NCBI GenBank assembly: GCA_902589965.1
Contig: CACIUX010000004.1
Span: 1-64,000, forward strand
Direction of reading: 5' to 3'
DNA length: 64,000 nucleotides
Source of the DNA: an uncultured SAR86 cluster bacterium
GTDB taxonomy: Bacteria > Pseudomonadota > Gammaproteobacteria > Magnimaribacterales > AG-339-G14
The position numbers were made by a program, and so were the translations under genes. Positions 38,205-48,514 of the stretch are shown here, piece after piece. How positions within the stretch are numbered: position 1 is the first letter of the stretch; each line of letters begins with the position of its first letter. The notes under the pieces are model-generated. The model saw only the letters and a program-made list of their open reading frames with translations. It did no database searches and had not been told where the DNA came from.

Positions 38205-39043
38205 CTGAAATCAAAGCTGCAGATGTGAAATCTCTCAGAGATAAAACTGGTCTTGGAATTATGGAATGCAAAGCTGCCCTTAAGGAAACAGGAGGAAATC
38301 TTGACGAGGCGGTGGAATATCTAAAAATTAATAGCAACTTAAAAGCAGAGAAAAAAGCTTCCAGAACAGCGGTTGAAGGTCTATTGCTAACAGCCAACAA
38401 TCTAATGGTTGAAGTTAACTGTGAGACTGATTTCGTTGCTAAAGATGAAAACTTTAAAACTTTTTGCCAAGAAGTTTTATATTATTGTTTAGAGAATGAT
38501 TCGAAATCTATAGAAGAAATATCAGATGACCTTGAATCAGAAAGACAAAGCCTTGTTCAAAAGGTTGGAGAAAATGTAATTATCAGAAAAAAGGAATCTA
38601 TCGGAGGAGATAACTTGTATTCATACATCCATAGCAATGGAAAGGTCGGTGCTTTAGTTTCTCTTAAGGATGACAATGAAGAATTAGGAAGGGATATTGC
38701 TATGCACGTCACAGCATCCAATCCAAAATTTCTATCTCCAGAAGATGTAGACTCTGAAACAATTGAGAAAGAAAAACAAATTTTAAAGGCTCAGGTTGAA
38801 GATACAAATAAGCCAGAAGAAATTATTGAGAAAATGATCGAGGGCAGGTTAAATAAGTTTCTATCTGAAATAAGTCTCCTCAAACAGCCTTTTGTTAAAG
38901 ATCCTTCAACCCCAATTGAAAATATTCTTAATGATCACAAGAACTCTATTGTTGAATTTACACGTATAGAAGTTGGCGAGGGAATAGAAGTAGAGCAAAA
39001 GGACTTTGCTTCCGAAGTCCAAGCACAGCTCCAAAATTCTTAA
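38201..39043 (+). CDS. tsf: Elongation factor Ts
   Basis: EF-Ts is the guanine nucleotide exchange factor for EF-Tu. The 280-residue product has the N-terminal UBA-like domain VKSLRDKTGLGIMECKAAL and the EF-Tu contact TDFVAKDENF near residue 80. The start overlaps the rpsB stop, and the pyrH ATG follows the stop directly. The EF-Tu gene itself is not in this window. Confidence 0.99.
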   Translation: MTEIKAADVKSLRDKTGLGIMECKAALKETGGNLDEAVEYLKINSNLKAEKKASRTAVEGLLLTANNLMVEVNCETDFVAKDENFKTFCQEVLYYCLENDSKSIEEISDDLESERQSLVQKVGENVIIRKKESIGGDNLYSYIHSNGKVGALVSLKDDNEELGRDIAMHVTASNPKFLSPEDVDSETIEKEKQILKAQVEDTNKPEEIIEKMIEGRLNKFLSEISLLKQPFVKDPSTPIENILNDHKNSIVEFTRIEVGEGIEVEQKDFASEVQAQLQNS

Positions 39044-39754
39044 ATGGCATCAGCAAAACGAGTCCTTCTAAAGCTCAGTGGAGAGTGGTTTGCTGGGAAA
39101 AAGGAAAAAGGTTTTGATGAAAAAATGTTTGAAAGAATATCTTCAGCTATAGACTTTACTAAACAAAAAAAAATTCAACTAGGGATAGTCTTAGGAGGAG
39201 GAAATATCTTTCGAGGAAGAGATCTCAAAGACATAAAAATCGATAGAGTGTCTGCAGACTACATAGGAATGTTATCTACTATTATGAATGGGATAGCTTT
39301 ATCAAACTTTCTTAGAGAAAAAGGTCATTCGAATAAACTTTTCTCTTCATTTGCTATTGGAAACTTTGTTCAAGCTTATAATACCGAAGATGCTTTAAAT
39401 GCTCTTATGGACCAAAAAGTTGTCCTCTTAGTTGGGGGAATAGGAAATCCCCTTTTCACCACGGATTCAACTGCAAGTATAAGAGCAAATGAACTGGAAG
39501 CAGATTTTATGTTAAAAGCAACCAACGTAAATGGAGTTTATGATACTGATCCAAAAGAGAATCCAAAGGCCAAAAAATTTGAAAACTTAACTTTTGATGA
39601 TGCAATTAATCAAAACCTTCAAGTAATGGATCAAACTGCCCTTTGCTTCTGCAGAGATAATAATTTACAAGTTAGAGTATTCAATGCTGATGAAAAGGAC
39701 GGATTTGAAAAAGCAATATCTGGAGAAGAAATAGGTACATTACTTAAAAATTAA
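39044..39754 (+). CDS. pyrH: Uridylate kinase
   Basis: PyrH phosphorylates UMP to UDP and belongs to the amino-acid-kinase fold. The 236-residue product has RVLLKLSGEWFAG at the start, GIVLGGGNIFRG, and TTDSTASIRANELEAD near residues 143-158, where the TDxxAxxRAxE pattern is typical. It lies between tsf and frr with one-base spacing on the downstream side. Confidence 0.99.
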   Translation: MASAKRVLLKLSGEWFAGKKEKGFDEKMFERISSAIDFTKQKKIQLGIVLGGGNIFRGRDLKDIKIDRVSADYIGMLSTIMNGIALSNFLREKGHSNKLFSSFAIGNFVQAYNTEDALNALMDQKVVLLVGGIGNPLFTTDSTASIRANELEADFMLKATNVNGVYDTDPKENPKAKKFENLTFDDAINQNLQVMDQTALCFCRDNNLQVRVFNADEKDGFEKAISGEEIGTLLKN

Positions 39755-39755
39755 T

Positions 39756-40313
39756 ATGTTAGAAGAAATAAAACAAGAGACTCTTGAGAGAATGGAAAAA
39801 AGCATTTCATCTCTTGAAAGTTCATTACAAAAAATAAGGACGGGTAGGGCTAATCCTTCTCTGCTAGACGCTATACAAATTGATTATTATGGGAATATGA
39901 CGCCACTTTCCCAAGTAAGTAACATTTCTGTTCAAGATGCAAAAACATTGTCAATTTCTCCTTGGGAAAAAAACTTAGTACCTGACATAGAGAAAGCAAT
40001 TCAGTCATCTGACTTAGGTATCAATCCAGCTACTTCAGGTGATGTCATTAGAGTCATTCTTCCAGATTTAACTGAAGAAACTAGAAGAGATCTAATTAAA
40101 GTAGCAAAATCAGAAGCAGAAAATTCAAAAATCGCTTTAAGGAATCAGAGAAGAGACGCTAACGGGCTGCTCAAAGAATATCTTAAAGAAAAAGAAATTA
40201 GTGAAGATGACGAAAGGCGGGGTCAAGAAATTATTCAGAATCTGACTGACGATTTTATATCCAAAGTTGAGCAATTACTTGAATTAAAAGAGAAAGACTT
40301 ACTTGAAATTTAG
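39756..40313 (+). CDS. frr: Ribosome recycling factor
   Basis: RRF splits post-termination ribosomes with EF-G. The 185-residue product has KIRTGRANPSLLDAIQIDYYG near residues 27-47 (KIRTGRANPSLL visible), the NPATSGDVIRVILPDLTEE hinge and the C-terminal helical bundle arm. It follows pyrH by one base. Confidence 0.99.
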   Translation: MLEEIKQETLERMEKSISSLESSLQKIRTGRANPSLLDAIQIDYYGNMTPLSQVSNISVQDAKTLSISPWEKNLVPDIEKAIQSSDLGINPATSGDVIRVILPDLTEETRRDLIKVAKSEAENSKIALRNQRRDANGLLKEYLKEKEISEDDERRGQEIIQNLTDDFISKVEQLLELKEKDLLEI

Positions 40314-40318
40314 TTTCT

Positions 40319-41023
40319 ATGACGAGCAATTCATCCAATAAGATTGGTCATGTGGCCATAATAATGGATGGAAACTCAAGATGGGCAAGGCAAAGGAATC
40401 TAAAGACAATTGAAGGTCATAAGCAGGGTGTAAATCGATTAAGAGATATTGTTAAGTATTCTGCAAAATCTGAAATAACCCATTTATCTGTATTTGCTTT
40501 TAGCACAGAAAATTGGAAAAGATCTGCTTCAGACGTTTCAGATTTAATGAAACTCTTTCTTCAATCAATAATTAAAGAAGTTCCAGAATTAATTGAAAAC
40601 AAGGTTCAGCTAAATTTTATTGGTGACATCCCTCGTTTCTCTAAATCTCTAGTATCCCAAATTAATTCTGCCATGAAGGATACTCAAGCCAAGAAACCAA
40701 ACCTTAATCTTAATGTTGCCATAAGTTACGGTGGTAGATGGGATATTCTGAATGCTATAAAGAAAATCAAAGATCATAAAATAAATACAGACAAATTAAG
40801 TGAAGATGACTTCTCTAATCTTCTATCGACCTCGGATTTTCCGGATCCAGATTTATTGATAAGAACAGGAGACGAAATTCGTATAAGTAACTTCTTTCTT
40901 TGGCAGATATCATATTCGGAGTTGTATTTCTCAAAATTACTATGGCCTGATTTTAAATTATCTAATTTTAAATCTGCATTAAATAAATTCTCTACAAGAG
41001 ATAGACGATTTGGAAAGGAATAA
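40319..41023 (+). CDS. uppS: Undecaprenyl diphosphate synthase (cis-prenyltransferase)
   Basis: UppS builds the C55 lipid carrier for peptidoglycan from FPP and IPP. The 234-residue product has the catalytic IIMDGNSRWARQR motif with Asp17, the SVFAFSTENWKR motif and the C-terminal DLLIRTGDEIRISNFFLWQ region. It is five bases after frr and two before cdsA. Confidence 0.98.
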   Translation: MTSNSSNKIGHVAIIMDGNSRWARQRNLKTIEGHKQGVNRLRDIVKYSAKSEITHLSVFAFSTENWKRSASDVSDLMKLFLQSIIKEVPELIENKVQLNFIGDIPRFSKSLVSQINSAMKDTQAKKPNLNLNVAISYGGRWDILNAIKKIKDHKINTDKLSEDDFSNLLSTSDFPDPDLLIRTGDEIRISNFFLWQISYSELYFSKLLWPDFKLSNFKSALNKFSTRDRRFGKE

Positions 41024-41025
41024 TA

Positions 41026-41649
41026 ATGATTAGATGGATATCGGGCATAGCTCTAGGATTCCTTTTTCTTGCTTACATACTCTTATCTGCATCCTTCTTT
41101 TTTAACTTTGGATTGATAATTATTTTTTGCATTTCAATTTATGAGCTTATCAAGTTGAAAGTTTTCTCTCTTCAATCTCTTTTAGCTTTCATTCTTATAG
41201 TAACCGCAATCTTATGTTTATATTTAAACGAGCTGGAGCGAACCTTGATCTTGATAGCGGTTATGATTTCAGTTGCAACCGATGCATTTGCATTCTTTGC
41301 AGGTAAAGTTTTAGGCAGAAATAAAATATTCCCTATTGTAAGTCCCAATAAAACTTTAGAGGGAACGATCGGGGGTGTAGTTTCATCAGTTGTGATCAAT
41401 TCTCTGATGATAACTTTGATTTTCCAAAACTCATTAAAAACTTTAGATGTAATCTTGCTTACTCTTATGATCTTTATTTGTGCAGTAGCGGCTGTGTTTG
41501 GTGACCTGTTAATAAGCTCCATAAAAAGACAAGCTAATTTAAAAGATACAGGGAGCCTTATACCTGGCCATGGTGGACTGTTAGATCGTATTGATAGTCA
41601 CATCCTTTGTATTCCAGTATTTTTTGTTTTATATGAGGTTCTTCTATGA
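41026..41649 (+). CDS. cdsA: Phosphatidate cytidylyltransferase, short form
   Basis: CdsA makes CDP-diacylglycerol, the precursor of all phospholipids. The 207-residue product is shorter than the 285 of E. coli but keeps the family signature near the C-terminus: KRQANLKDTGSLIPGHGG followed by LLDRID. About six membrane segments are visible, so N-terminal helices seem to be missing. It overlaps dxr by four bases. Confidence 0.95.
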   Translation: MIRWISGIALGFLFLAYILLSASFFFNFGLIIIFCISIYELIKLKVFSLQSLLAFILIVTAILCLYLNELERTLILIAVMISVATDAFAFFAGKVLGRNKIFPIVSPNKTLEGTIGGVVSSVVINSLMITLIFQNSLKTLDVILLTLMIFICAVAAVFGDLLISSIKRQANLKDTGSLIPGHGGLLDRIDSHILCIPVFFVLYEVLL

Positions 41650-42809
41650 AGACAGTGCTTGTTCTAGGATCAACTGGTTCTATAGGAAAAAGTACGCTTG
41701 AAGTGCTGGATCTTCATAAAGAGAATTTTAAGTGTATCGGCTTGAGCGCAAATAAAAATTTTCAAGCTTTGCACGGGCAGGCGTATAAGTATTCAGTTAA
41801 AAATATTTGCATACAGGAGAGCTCTACCTCAGAAACTGATATTGAAAAGAACTCAGACATAAAAATTTATAGAGGCTCAGATGGCCAAAGTGAAATGATT
41901 AGAGATATGGATGCAGACATCGTAGTTGTTGGAATTTCAGGTGCAATTGGCCTTGAAGCAACTCATGAGGCCATAAAAACTGGCAAAAGAGTATTGATCG
42001 CTAATAAAGAGCCGCTGGTAATGTGCGGCGAATTCTTATTGAGTGAGGCTAAAAAATATCAATCAGAAATAATACCTCTCGATTCTGAGCATTCTGCTAT
42101 TTTCCAATGCCTTCAAGGTTCTTCTAAAGATGATGTAAATAAAATCATATTATGTTGCTCAGGTGGTCCATTTTGGGATAAAAAAATTGAATCTTTTGAA
42201 AAGATAACTGTCCAAGATGCATTGAATCATCCTATTTGGAAAATGGGAGAAAAAATATCAATTGATTCTTCAACCTTGATGAATAAATCTTTAGAGATCA
42301 TAGAGGCATCGGTTTTATTTGGGGTAGATGCTAATAAAATAGACGTTGTGATTCACCCTCAACACATTGTTCACTCAATGGTTGAGTTTAAGGATGGCTC
42401 AATACTTTCTAATTTATCTGCACCCGATATGAAAGCCTCAATATCATATGGATTAGGATTTCCTAAGAGGCTTGAATCTGGAATAGAAAGACTATCTTTT
42501 TCTGATCTTTCTTTAAATTTTTTTGAGCCTGACCATAAAAAATTTCCAACTTTAGATTACGCAAAAAAAGCTTTATCTTTGGGAGGGAACCTTCCCTTAA
42601 TTCTAAATTCATTCAATGAAGTTGCGGTTGATCTTTTCTTGCAAGAAAAAATAAATTACCTAGATATCTTTCAACTGATTGGTCATGCATTTGAAGCGAA
42701 AGATAATCTAGACATAAATATAAAATTTGATACTGTTGACGAAATCTTGCATTTAGAAGCCTTATCTAAAAAACAGGCTAAAGTTTATTCAGAGAGATAT
42801 ACTTTCTAA
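41646..42809 (+). CDS. dxr: 1-deoxy-D-xylulose 5-phosphate reductoisomerase
   Basis: Dxr makes 2-C-methyl-D-erythritol 4-phosphate in the MEP isoprenoid pathway. The 387-residue product has the NADPH site LGSTGSIGKSTLEVL (about 7-21), the LIANKEPLVMCGE segment, the metal ligands in PLDSEHSAIFQCL and IDSSTLMNKSLEIIEA. It is translationally coupled to cdsA (ATGA). Confidence 0.99.
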   Translation: MKTVLVLGSTGSIGKSTLEVLDLHKENFKCIGLSANKNFQALHGQAYKYSVKNICIQESSTSETDIEKNSDIKIYRGSDGQSEMIRDMDADIVVVGISGAIGLEATHEAIKTGKRVLIANKEPLVMCGEFLLSEAKKYQSEIIPLDSEHSAIFQCLQGSSKDDVNKIILCCSGGPFWDKKIESFEKITVQDALNHPIWKMGEKISIDSSTLMNKSLEIIEASVLFGVDANKIDVVIHPQHIVHSMVEFKDGSILSNLSAPDMKASISYGLGFPKRLESGIERLSFSDLSLNFFEPDHKKFPTLDYAKKALSLGGNLPLILNSFNEVAVDLFLQEKINYLDIFQLIGHAFEAKDNLDINIKFDTVDEILHLEALSKKQAKVYSERYTF

Positions 42810-42811
42810 TC

Positions 42812-44143
42812 ATGACAGCCGTTCTAATTTACTTAATAGCATTTGTTGTACTGATTTCGGTAATAACCATTATTCATGAGTCAGGTCATTTTTTTGCTGC
42901 AAGAATTTGCAGAGTAAAAGTTTTAGATTTCTCAATAGGTATGGGACCATCTATCTTTCAGAAACAGGACAAGCATCAGACAAATTACAACATAAGAATT
43001 TTACCAATCGGAGGATTCGTACAAATGCTAGGGGAGGGTGAAAGTTCCTCTGAAAAAGATTCCTTTCAATCAAAACCATATCATCAGAGATTATTCATAG
43101 TTCTCGCTGGTCCTATGGCTAATTTTATTTTAGCTTTCATAATTTTTGCCGGTTTAAATATTTATGGAATTCAAGAAATATCCTCTGACATCGGGCAGGT
43201 TGGAAAAGATAGTCCTGCTTATAACGCTGGAATAGAATCAGGAACCAAGATAAAAAGTATTGATGAATCTTTTGTTGAAACCAGAATGGAGGTTCAATCT
43301 GCCTTGTTAAGACGGCTCGGAGAAACTGGCATTATAAATATTGAAACCGAAGATTTTCAAGGCGTCACTTCTTCACACCAGATATATATATCTGAGTGGC
43401 TAAAGGGAGAAGAACCAAACGACCTAATGGGAGATCTAGGAATGTATCTACCTTCGGAAATAATCATTGCTCAAATGACAGAAAACGGTCCAGCTGAAAA
43501 TTCTGGACTAATGATAGGCGATAAAATTAATGCTATCGATTTCAATGAAATACAATCTTGGGAAGATCTTAAGTTTTTTATCAATTCATCTGAAGGAAAA
43601 GAAATATTGGTAAGTATTTCAAGAAATAATTCCAACTTTGATTATCTTGTTCAGCCTGAATATCGAGAATCTCCTGAACCTGCATGGTTAATTGGAATAG
43701 CGGCAAATTTGAAGATTCTTCCATCTTCGATTATAAAAAAAAGGTACGGTCTTCTTGAAGGCTCACTTAAAGCCTTTAAGGATACCTACTCCAAATCTGT
43801 AGAATCATTAATTTTTCTAAAAAAGATGGTACAAGGCTTGATTTCGCCTAGAAATCTTGGTGGTCCGGTTATGATTGGTCAATATGCAGGAGATTCAATT
43901 AAATATGGGGGTCTCTTTTCCTTCTTAATGTTGATGGCTCTTATCAGTATCGGATTGGGTATTATCAATCTATTACCTATTCCGGTTTTGGATGGTGGCC
44001 AAGCCGTGATGATGACATTAGAAAAAATAAAAGGTTCACCTCTTTCTGAAAACTTTGTAGGAATATCGTATAGGCTGGGTATAGCATTTATTGTATGTCT
44101 TATGATCTTTACCTTTTTTAATGACCTTTCAAGGATTTTTTGA
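42812..44143 (+). CDS. rseP: Site-2 protease RseP
   Basis: RseP cleaves anti-sigma factor RseA within the membrane and clears signal peptides. The 443-residue product has the zinc motif HESGH (residues 22-26) in the first membrane segment, two PDZ domains (about 120-290), and the second metal motif NLLPIPVLDGGQ near residue 390. It overlaps bamA by one base (TGATG), tying envelope stress to barrel assembly. Confidence 0.98.
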   Translation: MTAVLIYLIAFVVLISVITIIHESGHFFAARICRVKVLDFSIGMGPSIFQKQDKHQTNYNIRILPIGGFVQMLGEGESSSEKDSFQSKPYHQRLFIVLAGPMANFILAFIIFAGLNIYGIQEISSDIGQVGKDSPAYNAGIESGTKIKSIDESFVETRMEVQSALLRRLGETGIINIETEDFQGVTSSHQIYISEWLKGEEPNDLMGDLGMYLPSEIIIAQMTENGPAENSGLMIGDKINAIDFNEIQSWEDLKFFINSSEGKEILVSISRNNSNFDYLVQPEYRESPEPAWLIGIAANLKILPSSIIKKRYGLLEGSLKAFKDTYSKSVESLIFLKKMVQGLISPRNLGGPVMIGQYAGDSIKYGGLFSFLMLMALISIGLGIINLLPIPVLDGGQAVMMTLEKIKGSPLSENFVGISYRLGIAFIVCLMIFTFFNDLSRIF

Positions 44144-46518
44144 TGAAAAGATTATTATCCTTTTTTCTATTTATATATTCTGTTGGCACTTTTGCAGATT
44201 CCTGGGTAATTGAAGACATAAGAGTTACTGGCCTTCAGAGAGTTTCAGCAGGATCAGTTTTTGCCTCGATGCCAGTATCTGTCGGTGATGAAATAGATCG
44301 AAGAGAAATTCAACTTGTTGCAAAGTCAATTTTTAATACTGGTAAATTCGACGATATAGAAATTGGAAGGGATGGAGGAGCCTTACTAATTAACTTGGTT
44401 GAAAGGCCTTCCATTGCATCTATAGATATTCAAGGTAACAAAGCAATAAAAACTGATGCATTACTTGAAGGACTGAGAAACTCTGATTTATACGAGGGCC
44501 AACTTTATAGAAGATCAATTGTAGAAGGGTTAAGTGTAGAGCTAGAAAGACAATACGTAGCTCAAGGTAGATACGGCGCAAAAGTTAAGGTGGAAAGTAA
44601 TAATCTACCAAGAAACAGAGTTGCAATCTTAATCGAAGTTGATGAGGGCGAAGTGGCTCAAATTAAAGATATAAATATAGTCGGTAATCAGACGTTTACT
44701 GATGAAGAACTTTTGAGAGGTTTTGAACTGAGCAAGGGTAATTGGTTATCTTTTATTACGAATGACAATAAATATGCTCAAGAAAAGTTGAGAGGTGATC
44801 TCGAGACTCTAGAGTCTTTTTACAAAAACCGAGGATATGTAAAGTTCTCAGTTGATTCTAGAGTTGTCAGCGTGTCTCCAGATAAAAAATCGGTTTTTAT
44901 AACCATTGGAGTAAGAGAGGGAGGAGTTTATAAAGTTAAAGAGACTAAATTAGCTGGAGATCTTCCTTTATCAAAAGATAATCTAAGAAACTTAATTTTC
45001 GTAAAGCCAGATACAGTATTCTCTCAGGAGCTCGTAACGGCATCTGAAGAATTTATTACTAATACACTTGGGAATGAAGGTTACGCCTTTGCTGAAGTCT
45101 CAGGAGTTCCTGAAATCTTAGACGATGAACAAGCGGTAAATCTAACTTTTTTTGTTGAGCCTGGCCAAAGAACCTATGTCAGAAGAATAGAATTTATTGG
45201 AAACGAAAGGACCTATGATGTAGTGCTTAGGCGAGAGATGAGACAAATGGAAGGAGCATGGGCATCTAATGCTTTAATTGAAAATTCTAAACTTCGTTTA
45301 GAAAGGTTAGGTTTCTTTAAGCAAGTAGAGGTTGAGACAAAGCCGGTGCCTGGTATTAGTGATCAAGTGGACATTGAGTACACCGTAGAGGAAGAATTCT
45401 CTGGTTCCATTGGAGGATCAATTGGATATGGTGCATGGGGTCTTACTTTGGGTGCAAACTACTCCGAGAATAATGCTTTTGGAACTGGAAACAGATTAGT
45501 GGTAGGAATCAATAAGAATGCTTGGCAAACCAGTTATAACTTCAATTTTTTTGATCCTTATTACACCATTGATGCAGTAAGCCTCGGGTACAATGCCTTT
45601 TACCGATCATCTGACTTTGGTTCTTACAATCTTGCTTCTTACTCAACAGATTCTTACGGTTTAGGAGCTCAATTTGGTTTCCCTATAAGTGAAATTGAAA
45701 GATTAAATCTTAATATATCCTACGATAATACTAAGCTAGATGCGGGTAATTTCTCGTCTTTGCAATTGAATGATTTTGTTAATCAGGAAGGAGATACATT
45801 TGAGACTTATAAATTAACCACTACATGGTCTAGAGTTACCCTAAATAGAGGTATTTTCCCTACGGCCGGTCAATCCCATGCTGTAAGTATCCAAACCTCC
45901 CTCCCTGGCAGCAGTTTAAATTATGGGAAACTAATTTATAGAATGAAATATTATGCTCCCATGGGGAATGATTGGGTTTTTTCTTTCAGAAATCAGATCG
46001 GAATTCTTGCAGCATACGGAGATACTTCTACGCCACCATTTTTTGAACATTTCTATGCTGGGGGGATGAACTCCGTTCGTGGTTTTAGAGCAAATACTTT
46101 GGGACCAAGGTCGGAAGCAAGTGAATATGTGATTGATTCAAATGGCCAAATCGTAACTGATTCAGATGGTAACCCAATACCAAATCCGTATTACTTTTAT
46201 GAAAGAAGACCTATAGGTGGACAATACTCTCTTGAAGGTGGAGTAGACTGGATATTCCCGTTACCTATCAGCCAAGATACTCGATCTGTAAGAAGCTCTG
46301 TTTTCTTTGATTATGGAAATGTATTTAGCGACGGTTGCAAAGCTTACGAAAGAAATTGTTTTAAATTTGATACAAAAAATCTCAGATATTCCGTTGGCTT
46401 AGCCGTGACTTGGATAACGCAATTAGGTCCTTTATCATTTGCAATTTCTCAAGTATTCAACAGAGATCCTTTGGAAGAAATTGAGCAGTTTCAATTTGAA
46501 ATTGGTACGCAATTCTAA
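44143..46518 (+). CDS. bamA: Outer membrane protein assembly factor BamA
   Basis: BamA is the central barrel of the BAM complex. From the ATG at 44143 the product is 791 residues. It has a signal peptide (MKRLLSFFLFIYSVGTFAD), five POTRA repeats to about residue 420 and a C-terminal 16-strand barrel with the MNSVRGFRANTLGPR loop motif. It ends in phenylalanine (IGTQF), the usual beta-signal. The TTG one codon earlier is less likely. Confidence 0.98.
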   Translation: MKRLLSFFLFIYSVGTFADSWVIEDIRVTGLQRVSAGSVFASMPVSVGDEIDRREIQLVAKSIFNTGKFDDIEIGRDGGALLINLVERPSIASIDIQGNKAIKTDALLEGLRNSDLYEGQLYRRSIVEGLSVELERQYVAQGRYGAKVKVESNNLPRNRVAILIEVDEGEVAQIKDINIVGNQTFTDEELLRGFELSKGNWLSFITNDNKYAQEKLRGDLETLESFYKNRGYVKFSVDSRVVSVSPDKKSVFITIGVREGGVYKVKETKLAGDLPLSKDNLRNLIFVKPDTVFSQELVTASEEFITNTLGNEGYAFAEVSGVPEILDDEQAVNLTFFVEPGQRTYVRRIEFIGNERTYDVVLRREMRQMEGAWASNALIENSKLRLERLGFFKQVEVETKPVPGISDQVDIEYTVEEEFSGSIGGSIGYGAWGLTLGANYSENNAFGTGNRLVVGINKNAWQTSYNFNFFDPYYTIDAVSLGYNAFYRSSDFGSYNLASYSTDSYGLGAQFGFPISEIERLNLNISYDNTKLDAGNFSSLQLNDFVNQEGDTFETYKLTTTWSRVTLNRGIFPTAGQSHAVSIQTSLPGSSLNYGKLIYRMKYYAPMGNDWVFSFRNQIGILAAYGDTSTPPFFEHFYAGGMNSVRGFRANTLGPRSEASEYVIDSNGQIVTDSDGNPIPNPYYFYERRPIGGQYSLEGGVDWIFPLPISQDTRSVRSSVFFDYGNVFSDGCKAYERNCFKFDTKNLRYSVGLAVTWITQLGPLSFAISQVFNRDPLEEIEQFQFEIGTQF

Positions 46519-46595
46519 AATATTTATTGGATAATTTGCCTCGCAATCATGTAAACTTGCCGTCAAATTTATAAAATTAAGATATAAGGCATATT

Positions 46596-47126
46596 ATGAA
46601 AAAAATTACTTCCGCTTTAATTTTAGTTTCTCAACTATTTTTTGGTACTTCTTTATTAGCAAATACCGATGGAATGGCTGTTATTGACTATCAAGCAATC
46701 TTTTTTGGAACTGATGCAGCAAGACAGGCATTTGAAGAGCTCCAAGAGTCTGATGAATATAAAGAAATCACGGATGATATTGCCTTAAAAGATGGGGAAA
46801 GAAAGGACGCTGCAGATAAGCTTGAAAAAGATGGACCCACAATGTCAGAATCTGAAAAAGCTGATCTTTATAAAAAAATTCAATCGTTAACTCAAGATTT
46901 GCAGTTTTTAGCTCAAAAGAGAGGAGCGCTCGAGCAAGAATTAGGTCAAAAATTACAAGCTGAGCAAGCAGAAACAGTTCAAAAAGTCGTTAATGAGCTA
47001 ATTATTGCCAAAAAAATCAAGCTATTATTCAGAAGAGAGGCTTTAGCAGCATTTGAGGGAACTAATCCACTGATAAATATTACTCCTGAAGTAATTGAGC
47101 TCATAAATCAAGAAAGCGAAGAATAA
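46596..47126 (+). CDS. skp: Periplasmic chaperone Skp/OmpH
   Basis: Skp is a trimeric holdase for outer membrane proteins. The 176-residue product has a signal peptide ending near LLANTDG and then a mainly helical, charged body forming the tentacle coiled coils (LQFLAQKRGALEQELGQKL). Position between bamA and lpxD is standard. A separate promoter could lie in the 77-base gap upstream, but I see no convincing one. Confidence 0.96.
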   Translation: MKKITSALILVSQLFFGTSLLANTDGMAVIDYQAIFFGTDAARQAFEELQESDEYKEITDDIALKDGERKDAADKLEKDGPTMSESEKADLYKKIQSLTQDLQFLAQKRGALEQELGQKLQAEQAETVQKVVNELIIAKKIKLLFRREALAAFEGTNPLINITPEVIELINQESEE

Positions 47127-47135
47127 GATTAAATT

Positions 47136-48077
47136 TTGTCCTCAAAGCCCTATAAGCTTAGTTACATAGCAAAATATATCGGTGCCTCATTAGATGGAGA
47201 TGATATTGAGATATCATCCATGAAATCTTTGGCTTCGGCATCTGATAAAGATATTTCATTTTTTTATAGTAATAAGTTTAAGGAAGACCTTTCAAAAACT
47301 AACGCAGGTGCTGTTATTACAGATACTGCGAACTCAAAATACTTCAAAGGAAATAAATTAATAATAGATAACGTTCATCTGGCATATGCCAAAGCAACTG
47401 ACTTATTTGCTGAATCAACTTTTTTGTCTGAAAAAAAAGGTTTATCTAAGGAAGCATTTATTAATAAAGAAGCTGTAATTTCAGATCATGTTTATGTTGG
47501 ACCTGGTTGCGTGATAGAAAAAAACGTCGAGATAGGAAAGGGTTCTATTTTATTACCTAATGTAACTGTACTTTCAAATGTTTCAATTGGAGAGAATTGT
47601 ATAATTCATTCAGGAACTGTAATCGGTTCAGATGGACTTGGTTTTGCTAAGGACGAAAACGATAAATGGAAAAAAATAAATCACTTAGGAAAAGTGGTGA
47701 TAAGTAATGATGTCGAGATAGGATCTAATTGTACTATTGATAGAGGTACTCTAGACGACACAATCATAGGTGAAAATGTGAAGTTAGATGATCAAGTTCA
47801 TATTGCGCATAATTGTAAAATTGGAAAATCTACAATAATGGGAGCAAATGCAACAATTGGAGGAAGCACAATCATTGGAAAAAACTGTATGATAGGTGGA
47901 CTTTGCGGTGTAGCTGACAATCTGGTTATCACAGATGGGGTTACAGTATCTCCAGTTTCGTTCATATTTAAATCAATAAATAAAGCAGGTAAATACTCGG
48001 GTTCTGCTCCGCTGATGCCAAGAGGAGAATGGTTGAAAGCTTCAGCAACTTATAAAAAGTTTTCAAAAAAAGATTAA
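47136..48077 (+). CDS. lpxD: UDP-3-O-acylglucosamine N-acyltransferase
   Basis: LpxD adds the second acyl chain in lipid A synthesis. The 313-residue product is a little shorter than in E. coli. It has the N-terminal uridine-binding domain and then left-handed parallel beta-helix hexapeptide repeats; the catalytic histidine is in HIAHNCKIG. The start is the TTG at 47136, because the next in-frame ATG would remove the conserved LSYIAKYIGASLDG segment. No Shine-Dalgarno is clear. Confidence 0.95.
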   Translation: MSSKPYKLSYIAKYIGASLDGDDIEISSMKSLASASDKDISFFYSNKFKEDLSKTNAGAVITDTANSKYFKGNKLIIDNVHLAYAKATDLFAESTFLSEKKGLSKEAFINKEAVISDHVYVGPGCVIEKNVEIGKGSILLPNVTVLSNVSIGENCIIHSGTVIGSDGLGFAKDENDKWKKINHLGKVVISNDVEIGSNCTIDRGTLDDTIIGENVKLDDQVHIAHNCKIGKSTIMGANATIGGSTIIGKNCMIGGLCGVADNLVITDGVTVSPVSFIFKSINKAGKYSGSAPLMPRGEWLKASATYKKFSKKD

Positions 48078-48514
48078 TGATTGAAAAGCAAGATATAAAA
48101 AGATATCTACCTCATAGAGAACCTTTCTTATTTGTTGATGGCGTGACAGAAATAATTAAAGATGAATATATAAAAGGTTTCAAAGAGGTTAAAGAAGATG
48201 AGTATTATTTTAAAGGTCATTTTCCTGATAACCCAATACTCCCTGGAGTAATAATCATTGAGGCATTAGCTCAAGTATCTGGAATTTTAGGTTTTGTTAC
48301 TATGAATAAGACCCCTGAAGAGGGTTCAATTTACTACTTTGTTGGAGCTGATAATGTTCGTTTTAGATCTCCAGTAGTTCCTCCAAGTATATTGACATTA
48401 GAATCTAAGAAAATTCAGGATAGGCGCGGCATATGGAAGTTTGACTGCAAGGCCTCATTGGAAGAGAATTTAGTTTGTTCTGCCACGATTTTATGTGCAG
48501 ACAGACCAAAATGA
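48077..48514 (+). CDS. fabZ: 3-hydroxyacyl-ACP dehydratase FabZ
   Basis: FabZ is the general dehydratase of fatty acid elongation. The 145-residue product has the catalytic His and Glu in KGHFPDNPILPGVIIIEALAQ (seen as GHFPDNPILPG and IIEALAQ) and the LPHREPFLFVD start region. It overlaps both neighbours: lpxD by one base and lpxA by four. Confidence 0.98.
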   Translation: MIEKQDIKRYLPHREPFLFVDGVTEIIKDEYIKGFKEVKEDEYYFKGHFPDNPILPGVIIIEALAQVSGILGFVTMNKTPEEGSIYYFVGADNVRFRSPVVPPSILTLESKKIQDRRGIWKFDCKASLEENLVCSATILCADRPK